Below, in pieces: positions 1 through 9,695 of a stretch of 37,662 nucleotides of DNA. The stretch spans positions 263,548 through 301,209 of the forward strand of contig NZ_HE978594.1 in assembly GCF_000312025.1 (NCBI RefSeq), read 5' to 3'. Below the pieces are notes generated by a model. The model ran no database searches and had not been told where the DNA came from. It was given only the letters and a program-made list of their open reading frames with translations. Numbering within the stretch: position 1 is the stretch's first letter; every line of letters starts with the position of its first letter. The translations under genes and the position numbers were made by a program. Source of the stretch: Peptoniphilus timonensis JC401 (GTDB lineage Bacteria; Bacillota; Clostridia; Tissierellales; Peptoniphilaceae).

Positions 1-38
1 ATCTCAGATTGCCTATTATAAAAATAATCAAAATTCAT
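1..38 (-). CDS. Start of a gene leaving the window (possible RepA-type replication initiator)
   Basis: Only the first twelve codons are inside the window (MNFDYFYNRQSE). The start is supported by a strong ribosome site, AAGGAGG at 44-50, five bases before the ATG at 36-38. The short N-terminus resembles replication-initiator A (DUF6017-like) proteins of Firmicute plasmids and integrative elements, which often begin with Met-Asn-Phe followed by aromatic residues; that identity is a weak inference from twelve residues. A minus-strand terminator separates it from the truncated methylase, so it is a new transcription unit. Confidence 0.45.
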   Translation of the reverse strand, partial: MNFDYFYNRQSE

Positions 39-59
39 TCCTGCCTCCTTTCTTTGAAA

Positions 60-96
60 TAAAAAAAGACGACAGAATTACTGCTTTCTATCGTCT
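60..96 (-). terminator. Rho-independent terminator after the truncated methylase gene
   Basis: An 11-bp stem (67-77 with 86-96) is followed on the minus strand by seven T. The single imperfect pair is a G-U wobble when read on the minus strand and a mismatch on the plus strand, so it serves minus-strand transcription. Confidence 0.75.
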
Positions 97-197
97 GAGA
101 TTTGCACATTAAATTTTCATCACAAAATAAGACTCTTTAAAGAATCCTTAGTTTTATTGGTATGCTATTTACAATACCCATTATTAAAATGGATACT

Positions 198-1373
198 CTA
201 AGCAGCACACCAACTATTTATTTTTTGAGTTTTAAACTTTGGTAGAAGTCTTGAACTCCTTATATTTACATAACTATTTGCCTCTATCACTATTATGACA
301 CGAAACCCACAGCAAGGATCTAGAACTTTGTCACTAGCTTTTAAATCTAGTAAGTCACAAAACAATTCTGTAATATGCCTTGGTGTAAGTATTATACCTA
401 AACTCTGTCCGTCTCCTCCAGAGTAGGACATGAATTCCCCATAAAATCTACCTAAGTAATCTTCTCCACTTTGGTGAAATTTAATTGATTGAAAGATGCT
501 CTTATATAAAAATTCTGTGTAATGTCTATTGGGTGTTTTTCCTAAATTAAAATCTTTTTGATTTATTTTTGTTGTATCTTTAATTACTGAAAATTGATTC
601 AAAAGTTTATCTCTTTTTACCTCTGGAGATACATCTGCTCTTTTTAAATTATTTTTTATAGCGTCATATATTTTTTCCCCATCAGTATAATTCTTATCAC
701 CTGTTAAGGAATCTATGGAAAAACTTCCATGTTCTATTTCTCTTAAAGCAAGTAGTATTCCTGATACAATTAAGGGTTTATCCTTGTCTTGAATAGAGCC
801 ATAATTTCTTAAATCTTCATGTAATAATTCAGCATCTCTTAATATTTCTCTTGTTTCTTTTTCAAAGTTGGTATTTTCTTTTAGAATCTCTTTAGTGTAA
901 TATTCATAAATATTGTTTTCATTAAATGATATAAATGTCTCTATCTCTGGTAATTCATAGTAATCTTGTCTTTCATTTATAAATATAGGACTAATCCTAT
1001 GTTTTTTCTCATTGCCTGATACTCCTATAGCAATAATCTTTTTATATCCAGTGTTTTTTATTAAATGCTTTCCATAAAATAAGGCTCCATTTACAGCGTA
1101 GTCACAAATCGAATCGATGTCTTCAGCTATAATACTTTCGTCTGTTCTTTTTTCATGATAAGACATTGATTTTTTATCTTCTATGACTATTAAAAAATCC
1201 CTTACTGCTCCTACATATTCTGGATATCCAACCTTTCCAGTTCCTCTTTTTGATGCAGTTTTTAGTGCCTCATCTACTTCCTTTATAGAAGAACCTTGAG
1301 GGTCTAAAGAAATATTCGCTTCTTTTAGAAGATCATAGACCCATAAATCAGTCGCTTTTTCTTTTTTACTCAT
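198..1373 (-). CDS. Truncated restriction nuclease-N6-adenine methylase fusion
   Basis: N-terminal part of a combined restriction-modification enzyme of the BcgI/type IIG kind. Residues 50-67 hold a PD-(D/E)XK-like nuclease core (Glu52, Asp59, then Glu65-x-Lys67). The middle is the helical HsdM-like region, and residues 328-356 enter the N6-methylase domain, with the SAM-binding motif I beginning as DPCCG at 352-356. The family then continues T/SGGF and a further several hundred residues including NPPF. Here the frame instead runs into 35 unrelated residues and stops. The catalytic methylase is therefore missing, and the product can hardly methylate; whether the nuclease part is made or active cannot be told. 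GGAG eight bases before the ATG supports the start. The abrupt break at a highly conserved codon, with no frameshifted continuation nearby, indicates insertion or recombination at about 303-308. Confidence 0.75.
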   Translation of the reverse strand: MSKKEKATDLWVYDLLKEANISLDPQGSSIKEVDEALKTASKRGTGKVGYPEYVGAVRDFLIVIEDKKSMSYHEKRTDESIIAEDIDSICDYAVNGALFYGKHLIKNTGYKKIIAIGVSGNEKKHRISPIFINERQDYYELPEIETFISFNENNIYEYYTKEILKENTNFEKETREILRDAELLHEDLRNYGSIQDKDKPLIVSGILLALREIEHGSFSIDSLTGDKNYTDGEKIYDAIKNNLKRADVSPEVKRDKLLNQFSVIKDTTKINQKDFNLGKTPNRHYTEFLYKSIFQSIKFHQSGEDYLGRFYGEFMSYSGGDGQSLGIILTPRHITELFCDLLDLKASDKVLDPCCGFRVIIVIEANSYVNIRSSRLLPKFKTQKINSWCAA

Positions 1374-1783
1374 TTTTATACTCCAATACTTACTATATAT
1401 TGCAATTAAAATTCCTACAAATTCTCCTCAATATCTAATAATTACATTTTTATCTCGTCCCTTTATAGCTATTGTATGAGGATTTGTTTGTATGGCTTTT
1501 TATCAGTCTAATTTATTCATATTTTCATCTATTAATTTTTACAATAGTTTGTCATAGGAGAATCCCTTAATTCTCTTCAATTAATCTTTTACTTCTTACA
1601 GTTTTTCTTTATTATTATAGCACATAGTATGAAGTGGTCTTTATGAATTTATCAATAGGAAATTAATTCAAAGTTTCCTCCACTTCCTATATATAAAATA
1701 TCTTTTACTTATAAGTTTCTTTTAAGTGGAAAGTATATAATATATAAATTTCTAAAAATCTTTATTTCAAAATCCCCACTAAA
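1374..1783. other. Gene-free stretch between the R-M remnant and the ABC operon
   Basis: No convincing gene. On the minus strand near 1430-1500 a short open stretch (containing KGRDKNVII) is closed by stops on both sides and may be the relic of an older gene; I could not identify it. A possible minus-strand promoter for the R-M gene is TTGTAG, 17 bases, TATAGT, immediately upstream of its start. The right end holds the terminator of the ABC operon. Confidence 0.4.
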
Positions 1784-1811
1784 AAAGCAAGAGACATTAA
1801 ACTCTTGCTTT
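1781..1811 (-). terminator. Terminator of the ABC exporter operon
   Basis: Perfect 10-bp stem AAAGCAAGAG / CTCTTGCTTT (1784-1793 with 1802-1811), followed on the minus strand by a T-run. It lies 29 bp after the permease stop codon. Confidence 0.85.
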
Positions 1812-1839
1812 CTATTTCTAAGATTTTATATTTTAACTT

Positions 1840-4800
1840 TTATTCGTTAGATTTTAGTGCATCTAGGGCGTTTATTTTCTTTATTCTAAAGTGGAATATA
1901 ATCATTATTATTGTGTTTACAAAAGCTGTTATTATTCCCGCCAAGATAAAGGGTCTTGGGCTCAAGTCTTCTGGCAACATTGCCATAAAGGGAACGACTA
2001 TTTGAAGGACAGAGTAATGGAGGATTTTCCCCACAAAAAGTCCAATAAATATTCCAATTATTGCCAAGATATAGGTTTCTTTGTAAATATAGGATGTTGT
2101 TTCTTTTGGATAAAATCCAAGGACTTTTATCGTGGAAACTTCTCTTATTCTTTCTTCTATATTTATGTTTGTCAGGTTATAGAGAACTACAACTTCTAGA
2201 ATTGTTGTCACGATTAATATAATTAATTCTACTTGAGTTATTGAAAATAAAAATTGGTTTAGGACATCTTTCATGTCATCGACATTTGCTATGTTAAAGA
2301 CTGATTTGTTTTCTATGCTTGTTTTTATAAATTTGTCTTTGTCAAAGTTTTCAGACACTTTTATTAAATGAGTATTTGATTTAAAGTCAGAGCCTGTCAC
2401 TTTTTCAAAATAGTCTTTATCCATGTAAATGTTGTGTCCCAAATAAAACTCGCTTATTCCTACTACTTCTACTTCAAATTCATTGCCGTAGACATCTTTT
2501 ATTTCTAGAGGATCTCCTACTTTTATTTTTTTAAGTTTGGATAATTTTTCTGTTATTATCACTCCTCTTTTTGGAAGTTCTAATTCTTTTCCACTGTCTT
2601 TGTCAAATAGGGCAAGATAATTTTTAAATTCTTCTTTGTCACCTGGGACTATTACATTTACTGACTGGTCTATTTCATCGTAATCTACTGTAAATAATTC
2701 TTCATAGGCTTCAGTGTAATTTATGTTTTTATCTTTTAGAGAATTTTTATATTTTTCATAGGCTTCTTCATCTAAGTCGCTGTCGTATAAAACAGACAAG
2801 TCGTATTTTAAAATATTTTTAAATTGTAATTTTTCTACGTCTTTAACTGATTCTGATATGCCAAATCCTAAAACTAAAAGAGCTGCACAACCGAGAACTC
2901 CCACTACTGTCATGAACATTCTCTTTTTTGATAAGAATAGATTTCTTGCTGTTACTTTAGATAAAAAGCTCATTTTATTCCAAATAAAAGGAATTTTTTC
3001 CAATAATATTCTGTTTCCCTTAGCTGGAACTTTTCCCCTAAGCAGATAAGCTGTTTTTTCTTTCAAGTTTTTATTCACTGTTATCATTGCTGCCACGCTG
3101 GTGAATAAAAATCCTATTGCTATGGCGAAAATTATCCTAAGAGGAAATATGTTTATTATTAATTTATCTTGGAATATTGTTTTAGTGGAGTAGGCATTTC
3201 CTATGATGTAGGTCAAAATATAGGATCCTGATATTGCACCTATTAGTCCACCAATGAGTGATGCTAAAGATCCATAAAGGAAAAACTTTTTGCCTATTTC
3301 TCTATTTGTATAACCCAATGCCTTGTAAGCTCCTATGACAAGTCTGTTCTCATCAACCATCCTAGTCATTGTTGTGAAGCAAACTAAAAGGGCTATGGCA
3401 AAGAAAAATATTGGAAATATAAAGGACAAGCCATCCACTCTTTTTGCATAATCCATATAGGTGTTTATGTCAGTGGATAAATGTCTAGCTGTAATTGTGT
3501 AGCGAGGTTGTTTTATCAAGCTGAGGTATTTTCTTCCATCGGCGATTTTGTCTTTTGCATCAGATATTTTTTCGTCAGCTTCTTTGGATTTATCCTCGTA
3601 CTCGCTTTCACCCTTGTTTAAGTCTTTTTCTGCCTTGTAGAGTTTTGACTTTGCATCATTTAACTCATCTTTACCAGATTTAAGTTCTTTATCTAGTCTC
3701 TCTTCTCCTCTTTTTAATTCATCACTTCCAGATAAATATTTTTCTTTAGCTCTAGAAAGTTTTTCCCTGCCTTCAAAGTAATCATCGTATTTTTCATCAT
3801 ATTCTTTTTTCCCAGATTCATAATCGGCAGTTCCCTTGTTTAATTTTTCTTCAGATTCATCTAGTTTATCTTTTGCATTAGATAATTCTATTCTTGCATC
3901 TTCAAGTTTCTTTTTATTTTCTTCTATTTCTTCTTTGCTTTTTGCGTATTCTCTTTCTCCTTTTTCTGCTTCAGCAATTCCTTCTTCAAGTTGGGCTTTC
4001 CCTTCTTCTATTTGCTTTTTGCTGGCATCGAGAGTTCCTCTAGCTTGTGCAAGTTTCTTTTCATTTTCAGAAATTGTTTGGATTCCCTTTTTAGCTTCAC
4101 TTAATTTTGCACTCACATCAGCTAAATTTCCTGTTACTCCACCTGGCACTTCTTTGTTTATTTCTTCTACTGCCTTGTCAATTTCTTTCTTAGATCTATC
4201 AAGAATTTCTAATTTTTTATTTAAGTCAGCCTTATTTTTTTGAAGAGCAGATTTTTTCCCTTCAAGTCCTACAATTTGCCCTTCTATATTTTTCTTTTTT
4301 TCATCAGAAATATTTGGATCCTTTAAGGAAGATCTTAAACTTCCGATTTCAGAATCTATTCCAGAAATTTCTCCCTCAACTTCTCTGATTTGAGAATTTG
4401 TCCTATTTATTTCTTCTTCAATAGTAGGAAGTTTCTTCACTACATCTTCTGCAGTTGATAAAATTTTATCTAAGGCATAGACTTTTTCGACAGCATCTTC
4501 ATAAGATGAAGCACCCATTTCTTTAGTGAGTTTATTTTTTCCATCTTCAAGCTTTTCTTTTCCAAGCTCATACTCTCTCTCGCCGTCTTCATATTTTTTT
4601 ATGCCCTCAGATAATTTTTTTCTTTGATTCTTCTATCTTATCCCAGCCATCGTCAAGTTTTTTCCTTCCATCAGCTAGTTGGTCTTCTCCTTCTTTTAAA
4701 GCTTTTTCTGAAGCTTCAAATTCTCCGAGACCTCTTTGATATTTTTCTTTCCCTTCACTTAATTTTTTTCTTCCAGAATTTAATTCAGATTTGGCATCAT

Positions 4801-5841
4801 CAAGTTTTTTCTTGCCGTCACTTAATTTTTCGTAGCCATCGACTAACTTTCTCTCGCCATCGTCTATTTCTACAGATGCCTTGTAAAGTTTATCTCGATT
4901 TTTGAAATTTCTTTTTCAGCCTTATCTTTTCTTTATTGTATTTATCAAGACCTTCCTTGTAATCAGTCTTTCCCTTATTTAAATCTTCACGACCTTTTAC
5001 AAGTTTTTCCTTTGCATCAGTGAGTTTGTCCTCAGCATCAGAAATTTTATTTTTCGCCTTATCTATTTCTCCAGAAATTTCTCCCTGAATAGATGCAAGT
5101 CTTTCCTTAGGTCTTGATTTTAGATCAATTTTTAAGGCTCTCATCTTCTTGTCCATGTAGTCAGCATATTCCTTATCAGAAGTTGCGAGATTCTCTGTTC
5201 CCAAAAATTTTATCTTTGCAAGAGTGGGTTCTCCAGAGAAATTTCCATCGTCAATATAGGCAAAATATGAAATTTGTCCATAACCTCTTTCAGAATAAGT
5301 GGAATTATTTTCTTGAATAAAATCCAAGGAATTTGCAAAGCCAACAACTCTAAAGGAAAGTCTATTTAAATCATTGTCCTCATCGTCGTCATTGTCTTCC
5401 TTAAAAGTTATGGTATCTCCAATTTTCTTGCCATCTTTTTTCATCCTTAAATCCAAAATTATTTCATCAGGACTTTCTATATCCCTTCCTTCAACAATTT
5501 CTGGTTTTGAAATTTCATAGGGCATATTTAAAACTTTTATTACTGTTGGATCTCCTGCCAGAAAAACGTCCTTGTCATATCCATACTCAAGTTCCTTTAT
5601 GTCCTCTTGACTTTCAATAATTTCACGATCTTTTTCTTCTAGTCCAATGGGCACAGAAACTTTTATATCTTCTTGATTTAGTTCTCCTATTTTATTATTT
5701 ATTGTATTTCTCATGACCTTGCCTGTGGAAATCAAACCAATTAAGACAAAGACACCTAAAAATACAATTATCATAATTGAGATAAATCTTGGCAGAGTTT
5801 TTTTTATTCTCCCTAAGATTATCTTTTTCGCGAGCTTTCAC
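1840..5841 (-). CDS. Giant FtsX-family ABC exporter permease with heptad coiled coil (four frameshifts)
   Basis: Membrane subunit of a MacB/FtsX-type exporter, partner of the ATPase just upstream. As read, the frame is broken: one piece is 4890-5774, the other 1840-4518. Reading through four homopolymer single-base changes (A-run 5824-5828, A-run 4927-4930, missing G near 4894, A-run 4615-4621) gives one protein of about 1,333 residues, and the changes sum to zero. It would start at GTG 5841, eight bases after the ATPase stop, although the ribosome site (AGGTGG) is close to it. Order: N-terminal membrane segment, extracytoplasmic domain, a long coiled coil of xGxxxLx heptads that continues unbroken through all three frames, a three-to-four-helix FtsX domain, then a second extracytoplasmic domain and a second FtsX domain at the C-terminus. 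Substrate unknown. Either sequencing errors or a decaying gene. Confidence 0.7.
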
Positions 5842-5848
5842 TCTCCAC

Positions 5849-6550
5849 CTACCATTCTATTTCCATAATATCCCTTGGATTTTTATTTATAAAAACATCT
5901 TTTACTTTGGCATCAGAAATTTCAATAAGTCTATCTGCAGAATCTTTTATTGCAGAGTTGTGAGTAATTAAAACCACTGTAGTTTCTGTTGTTCTCGTTA
6001 AATCTTGAAGCAGTTTTAAGATTTGTTTACCTGTTTTATAGTCCAAAGCTCCTGTTGGTTCATCACAAAGAAGAAGTTTTGGATTTTTGGCAATGGCACG
6101 AGCTATTGAAACTCTCTGTTGTTCTCCACCTGATAGTTGTGATGGAAAATTGTCCATTCTCTCGCCCAAGCCTACAGATTTTAAAACTTCAACTGGATCT
6201 TTTGCATTTTTTACAATTTGACTGGCAAGCTCAACATTTTCAAGAGCTGTCAAGTTGGGAATTAAATTATAAAATTGAAATACAAAACCCATGTCATATC
6301 TTCTGTAAGTCGTGAGTTCTCTTTCACTGTATTTTGCAATATCTTTCCCATCAACTAAAAGTTCGCCACTTGATGGAGTGTCAAGTCCTCCCAAGATATT
6401 TAAAAAAGTGGACTTGCCGGCGCCAGATGCTCCAAGGATTATTGCAAATTCATTTTTTTCTATTTCAAAATTTAATTTATCATTTGCCATTACTGATCTT
6501 TCGCCAATTCTATACTCTTTTGAAAGATTCTTAACTTCGATAAAAGACAT
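5849..6550 (-). CDS. ABC transporter ATPase (LolD/MacB-like)
   Basis: Cytoplasmic ATPase that powers the FtsX-type permease encoded next. With the start at ATG 6550 (AGGTGAT four bases upstream) it has 233 residues, the usual length. Walker [10 protein letters not shown] is at 40-48, the signature LSGGEQQ at 139-145, Walker B LLLCDE at 159-164 with catalytic Glu164, and the switch His at 197. A longer frame begins at 6598, but its extra 16 residues lack a ribosome site and have no counterpart in the family. Gene order ATPase-permease is the rule for MacB-like exporters, whose cargoes range from lipoproteins to antimicrobial peptides; nothing here fixes the substrate. No two-component system lies beside it, unlike Bce-type peptide-resistance modules. 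Confidence 0.9.
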   Translation of the reverse strand: MSFIEVKNLSKEYRIGERSVMANDKLNFEIEKNEFAIILGASGAGKSTFLNILGGLDTPSSGELLVDGKDIAKYSERELTTYRRYDMGFVFQFYNLIPNLTALENVELASQIVKNAKDPVEVLKSVGLGERMDNFPSQLSGGEQQRVSIARAIAKNPKLLLCDEPTGALDYKTGKQILKLLQDLTRTTETTVVLITHNSAIKDSADRLIEISDAKVKDVFINKNPRDIMEIEW

Positions 6551-6667
6551 ATAATCACCTGGCTTTATTATACCAAAAATTAAATTTCTTTTAATCAATT
6601 ACTAGTAGATTTAAAGTTTTTAGATGAATCTAATTTTCCCTTTACTTTATAAATTTTCTCTCTTTTA

Positions 6668-6696
6668 TTGCAAGAAATTATTTTATTTTGTATGAT
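6668..6696 (+). promoter_or_regulatory. Probable promoter of the small membrane protein gene
   Basis: TTGCAA (6668-6673), a 17-base spacer and TATGAT (6691-6696), about 50 bases upstream of the start at 6749 and pointing at it. Confidence 0.5.
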
Positions 6697-6748
6697 TATA
6701 TTATAAATAGAAGATATCAGCTGTAATTTAAAGTTAGAAGGGATTTAT

Positions 6749-7123
6749 ATGAATGACAAAAGCAAAAAAATTTTAAAATATTTATCTATCTTTATAATAA
6801 TCTACCTACTTTATAAAGTATCTTATGCAAGCTATAGTCACATAGTTTTTAATGTATTTGATGGAAAAAATCATACTCTTAATTATTTCATAAGTTTACT
6901 TGCATTTAATATACTGGGGATATTTTTAATAAAAAAATCTATAATAGGACATAATTTCTATCTCATCTTAATTTCATTTAATGTCATAGATGCAATAGCT
7001 ACATCAGGGGATCTCGCTTATTCTCAAAATGATGTTTATTTATTTTTTATAATTCCTTGTGTATTTATCATCTTTGAATGTTTTCAATATTATAAAGAAA
7101 ACAAAAAATTAAAATCAAAATAA
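6749..7123 (+). CDS. Small four-helix membrane protein of unknown function
   Basis: 124 residues with a basic N-terminus (NDKSKK), four hydrophobic segments at roughly 9-28, 44-62, 67-86 and 93-111, and a lysine-rich cytoplasmic tail (KENKKLKSK). I recognise no family and see no catalytic motif. The start has AGAAGGGAT ahead of it, and a sigma-A-like promoter lies upstream. It is a lone plus-strand gene between two minus-strand operons and converges on smpB, sharing its terminator hairpin. The positive-inside pattern puts both ends in the cytoplasm. A metabolic or transport role cannot be assigned from sequence. Confidence 0.75.
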   Translation: MNDKSKKILKYLSIFIIIYLLYKVSYASYSHIVFNVFDGKNHTLNYFISLLAFNILGIFLIKKSIIGHNFYLILISFNVIDAIATSGDLAYSQNDVYLFFIIPCVFIIFECFQYYKENKKLKSK

Positions 7124-7130
7124 ATTCTTA

Positions 7131-7163
7131 TAAAAAACAAGCACTCAGTATTTGAGTGCTTGT
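7131..7163 (-). terminator. Terminator overlapping the end of smpB
   Basis: An 11-bp perfect stem ACAAGCACTCA / TGAGTGCTTGT (7137-7147 with 7153-7163), followed on the minus strand by six T. The last codons and the stop codon of smpB lie inside the hairpin. On the plus strand the downstream T-run is weak, so it mainly ends the smpB operon. Confidence 0.85.
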
Positions 7164-7600
7164 CTTAGTTTCTTATCAACTTCTCTTTTTTTCATTGTCT
7201 CTCTCTTGTCCCAAAGCTTTTTACCCTTTGCCTTGGCGATTAAGACTTTTACTCTTCCCTTTTTAAGATAAACTTTTAGGGGAATAATTGTATATCCATC
7301 TTGAGTTTTAACTTTTTCAAGTCTTAGGATTTCATTTTTGTGCATCAAAAGTTTTCTCTTTCTCATGGGATCCACATTGTAAATATTTCCCTGTTCGTAG
7401 GGACTTATGTGCATTCCAGATACAAAAATTTCTCCCTTATTTATGTCACAGTAAGCATCTTTTATATTAACATGACCTGCTCTTATGGACTTTACTTCAG
7501 TCCCCACAAGTTCAATTCCTGCTTCATAAGTGTCTTCAATAAAATAAATATGGCTGGCTTTTTTATTATTTGCTATTGCATTATTTTTTTCCTTACTCAT
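7145..7600 (-). CDS. smpB: SsrA-binding protein SmpB
   Basis: Binds the tRNA-like part of tmRNA and takes it into stalled ribosomes for trans-translation. 151 residues, the standard length. The N-terminal half carries the conserved oligonucleotide-binding barrel ([24 protein letters not shown], split here as the family hallmark G-x-E-V-K-S-I-R around residues 34-41). The basic tail [18 protein letters not shown] is also conserved and enters the decoding centre. The chosen ATG (7600) overlaps the end of rnr by eight bases and has AGGTGAT upstream; a longer frame from 7627 lacks support. The rnr-smpB pairing is widespread, and RNase R degrades the mRNA released by tmRNA-SmpB. The tmRNA gene itself is not in the window. 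Confidence 0.97.
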   Translation of the reverse strand: MSKEKNNAIANNKKASHIYFIEDTYEAGIELVGTEVKSIRAGHVNIKDAYCDINKGEIFVSGMHISPYEQGNIYNVDPMRKRKLLMHKNEILRLEKVKTQDGYTIIPLKVYLKKGRVKVLIAKAKGKKLWDKRETMKKREVDKKLRQALKY

Positions 7601-9695
7601 CTTTATCACCTGCCATTTTAAAATCAATATTGCCCATATTTAAGTCGACATTAGTAACTTTTATTGTTACATCATCGCCAATATGGAATTCTTTTTTTGT
7701 ATTATAGTCAATTGCTCTATAATGATCTTGGTCAAATTCATAGTAACCATCCATAGTCCTGTAAGCTACAAGACCTTCGATTAAGTTATCAAGCTCAACA
7801 AACATTCCAAAGTTTGTGATAGAAGATACCTTACCTTCATAAACTTCGCCAATTCTCTCTGACATGTATTCTGCCATCTTAATGTCTTCAACTTGTCTTT
7901 CAGCTTCTTGGGCAACTTTTTCTGTTTTTGAAACTTGTTCTGCTATTTCAGGTAAAATTACCTTTAGATTTTTTATATCTCCCTTAGATAAATTCCCTTC
8001 AATGTGTTTTTTTATAATTCTATGAATTGTAAGGTCTGCATATCTTCTTATTGGAGAAGTGAAGTGAGAATAATAGTCAAATGCCAAACCAAAGTGAATG
8101 TCATTTATTTCTGAATATCTAGCTTTTGCCATAGACCTTAGTGTCATAGTTGAAACAAACATCTCTTCCTTACTTCCCTTTGCTTTTTCAAGAACTTTTT
8201 GAACATCTCTTGGTTCAACTTTTTCATCAAAGTTTATCATATAACCAAGAGGTCTCAAGTAAGAGTTTAGTTCAGAAATTTTTTCATCCTTTGGTCTTTC
8301 GTGAATTCTATATAAAAATGGAATTTTCTTAAAATAATATTCTTTTGCAACGCAGACATTTGCCATTAACATAAAGTCTTCAATGAGTTTGTTGGCAGTT
8401 CTCCTATCTCTTTTGTGAATATTTTCTGGCCAACCTCTTTCGTCAACTTCTATTATAACTTCAGGAATATCAAAGTCTATTGCACCTTCTCTTTCCCTCT
8501 TATCTTGCAAAATCTTTGAAAGCTCATACATCTTGTCTAAGGTTTTTTCTAGACCCTTTAAAGATTCATGAACAATATTTTTTTCCAAATAATCTGACAC
8601 ATTTTCATAGACTAATCTTTTATTTGACCTGATTACAGATTCTACAATGTCATATTTTATTACTTCGCCATCTTTATTTATCTCTGCAATAACTGATAGA
8701 GTTAATCTGTCTACTCCCTCATTTAAAGAACAAATGCCATTGGAAAGTTCAAAGGGAAGCATTGGTATAACTTTATTTAATAGATAAACTGAATTGCCTC
8801 TTTCAAAGGCTTCTTCATCAAGGGGACTATATTCTTCTACATAGTGAGAAACATCTGCAATGTGAACACCTAAAATATAATTACCATTTTTTGCCATTTC
8901 TAGTGAAATTGCATCATCAAAATCCTTTGAATCTGCTCCATCAATGGTAAAGGTCACAAGATCTCTTAAATCTCTTCTATTTTTTATTTCTTTTTCAGTA
9001 ACTTCTTGGGGAATATTTTTGGCTTGTGATAAAGAAGCCTTAGAAAATTCCATGGGAAGTTCAAGTCCTGCCGCCACAGAAAGAATGTCAACATGAGGAT
9101 CATCAGGATAGCCCAAAATTTCTATTATTCTTCCTTCTGGTTTTTTGTTTGCTTCTGGCCACTTTTCAATTTTTACAAGGACCTTTTGTCCATTTTTTGC
9201 TCCATTTATTTTTTTCTTTGGAACGTAAATGTCCATTGCCATTTTTGCTTCATCAGAAATTACAAATCCAAAATCTCTCTTATTTTGAAAGACCCCAACA
9301 AATTTTGTATTCCCTCTTTTTACAATGGAAAGCACCTTTCCTTCAGGTTTATCTCCAGAAGTTTCTCTATACCTTCTGACAATAACTTCATCTCCATTTA
9401 GGGCTGAGTTTAGGTTGTTTTTTGATATATAAATATCTTCGTCAAGATTTTCTGTTATCAAAAATCCAAAACCCTTGGCATTTGTTTGAAGTTTTCCAAA
9501 AAAGAATTTTTCATTATCCACAAGTCTGTATTTATTCCTGTGGTCCAAGAAAATAAGCCCTTCTCCCTCGAGTTCCTCGAGAATTTTTATAAATTCTTTT
9601 TTCTCTTTATTTTTAATTTTAAATGACCTAATAAGTTCATCTTTAGTCCTTGGCTTTGAGTTTTCGATAATCTTTAAAATCTTTTCTTTAATCAT
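7593..9695 (-). CDS. rnr: Ribonuclease R
   Basis: Processive 3'-to-5' exoribonuclease that degrades structured RNA and takes part in tmRNA quality control. 700 residues. Order: N-terminal winged-helix segment (1-60), two cold-shock domains (about 65-200), the RNB catalytic domain with the metal-binding string around Asp252, Asp258, Asp260 and Asp261 ([12 protein letters not shown]), and a C-terminal S1 domain (about 620-695). There is no long lysine-rich tail after S1. Its ATG shares one base with the ddl stop (TAATG), and its own end overlaps the start of smpB, so translation of ddl-rnr-smpB is very likely coupled. All key catalytic residues are present. Confidence 0.97.
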   Translation of the reverse strand: MIKEKILKIIENSKPRTKDELIRSFKIKNKEKKEFIKILEELEGEGLIFLDHRNKYRLVDNEKFFFGKLQTNAKGFGFLITENLDEDIYISKNNLNSALNGDEVIVRRYRETSGDKPEGKVLSIVKRGNTKFVGVFQNKRDFGFVISDEAKMAMDIYVPKKKINGAKNGQKVLVKIEKWPEANKKPEGRIIEILGYPDDPHVDILSVAAGLELPMEFSKASLSQAKNIPQEVTEKEIKNRRDLRDLVTFTIDGADSKDFDDAISLEMAKNGNYILGVHIADVSHYVEEYSPLDEEAFERGNSVYLLNKVIPMLPFELSNGICSLNEGVDRLTLSVIAEINKDGEVIKYDIVESVIRSNKRLVYENVSDYLEKNIVHESLKGLEKTLDKMYELSKILQDKREREGAIDFDIPEVIIEVDERGWPENIHKRDRRTANKLIEDFMLMANVCVAKEYYFKKIPFLYRIHERPKDEKISELNSYLRPLGYMINFDEKVEPRDVQKVLEKAKGSKEEMFVSTMTLRSMAKARYSEINDIHFGLAFDYYSHFTSPIRRYADLTIHRIIKKHIEGNLSKGDIKNLKVILPEIAEQVSKTEKVAQEAERQVEDIKMAEYMSERIGEVYEGKVSSITNFGMFVELDNLIEGLVAYRTMDGYYEFDQDHYRAIDYNTKKEFHIGDDVTIKVTNVDLNMGNIDFKMAGDKDE

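Noticed and set aside
198-310. Simple frameshift as cause of the truncated methylase
   Set aside because: No reading frame after 306 on the minus strand continues the methylase motif (GGF, NPPF), so the downstream part is absent rather than shifted.
1430-1500. Relic gene between the methylase and the ABC operon
   Set aside because: The open stretch is only about 22 codons, closed by stops on both sides, and matches no family I know; it is mentioned only in the gap entry.
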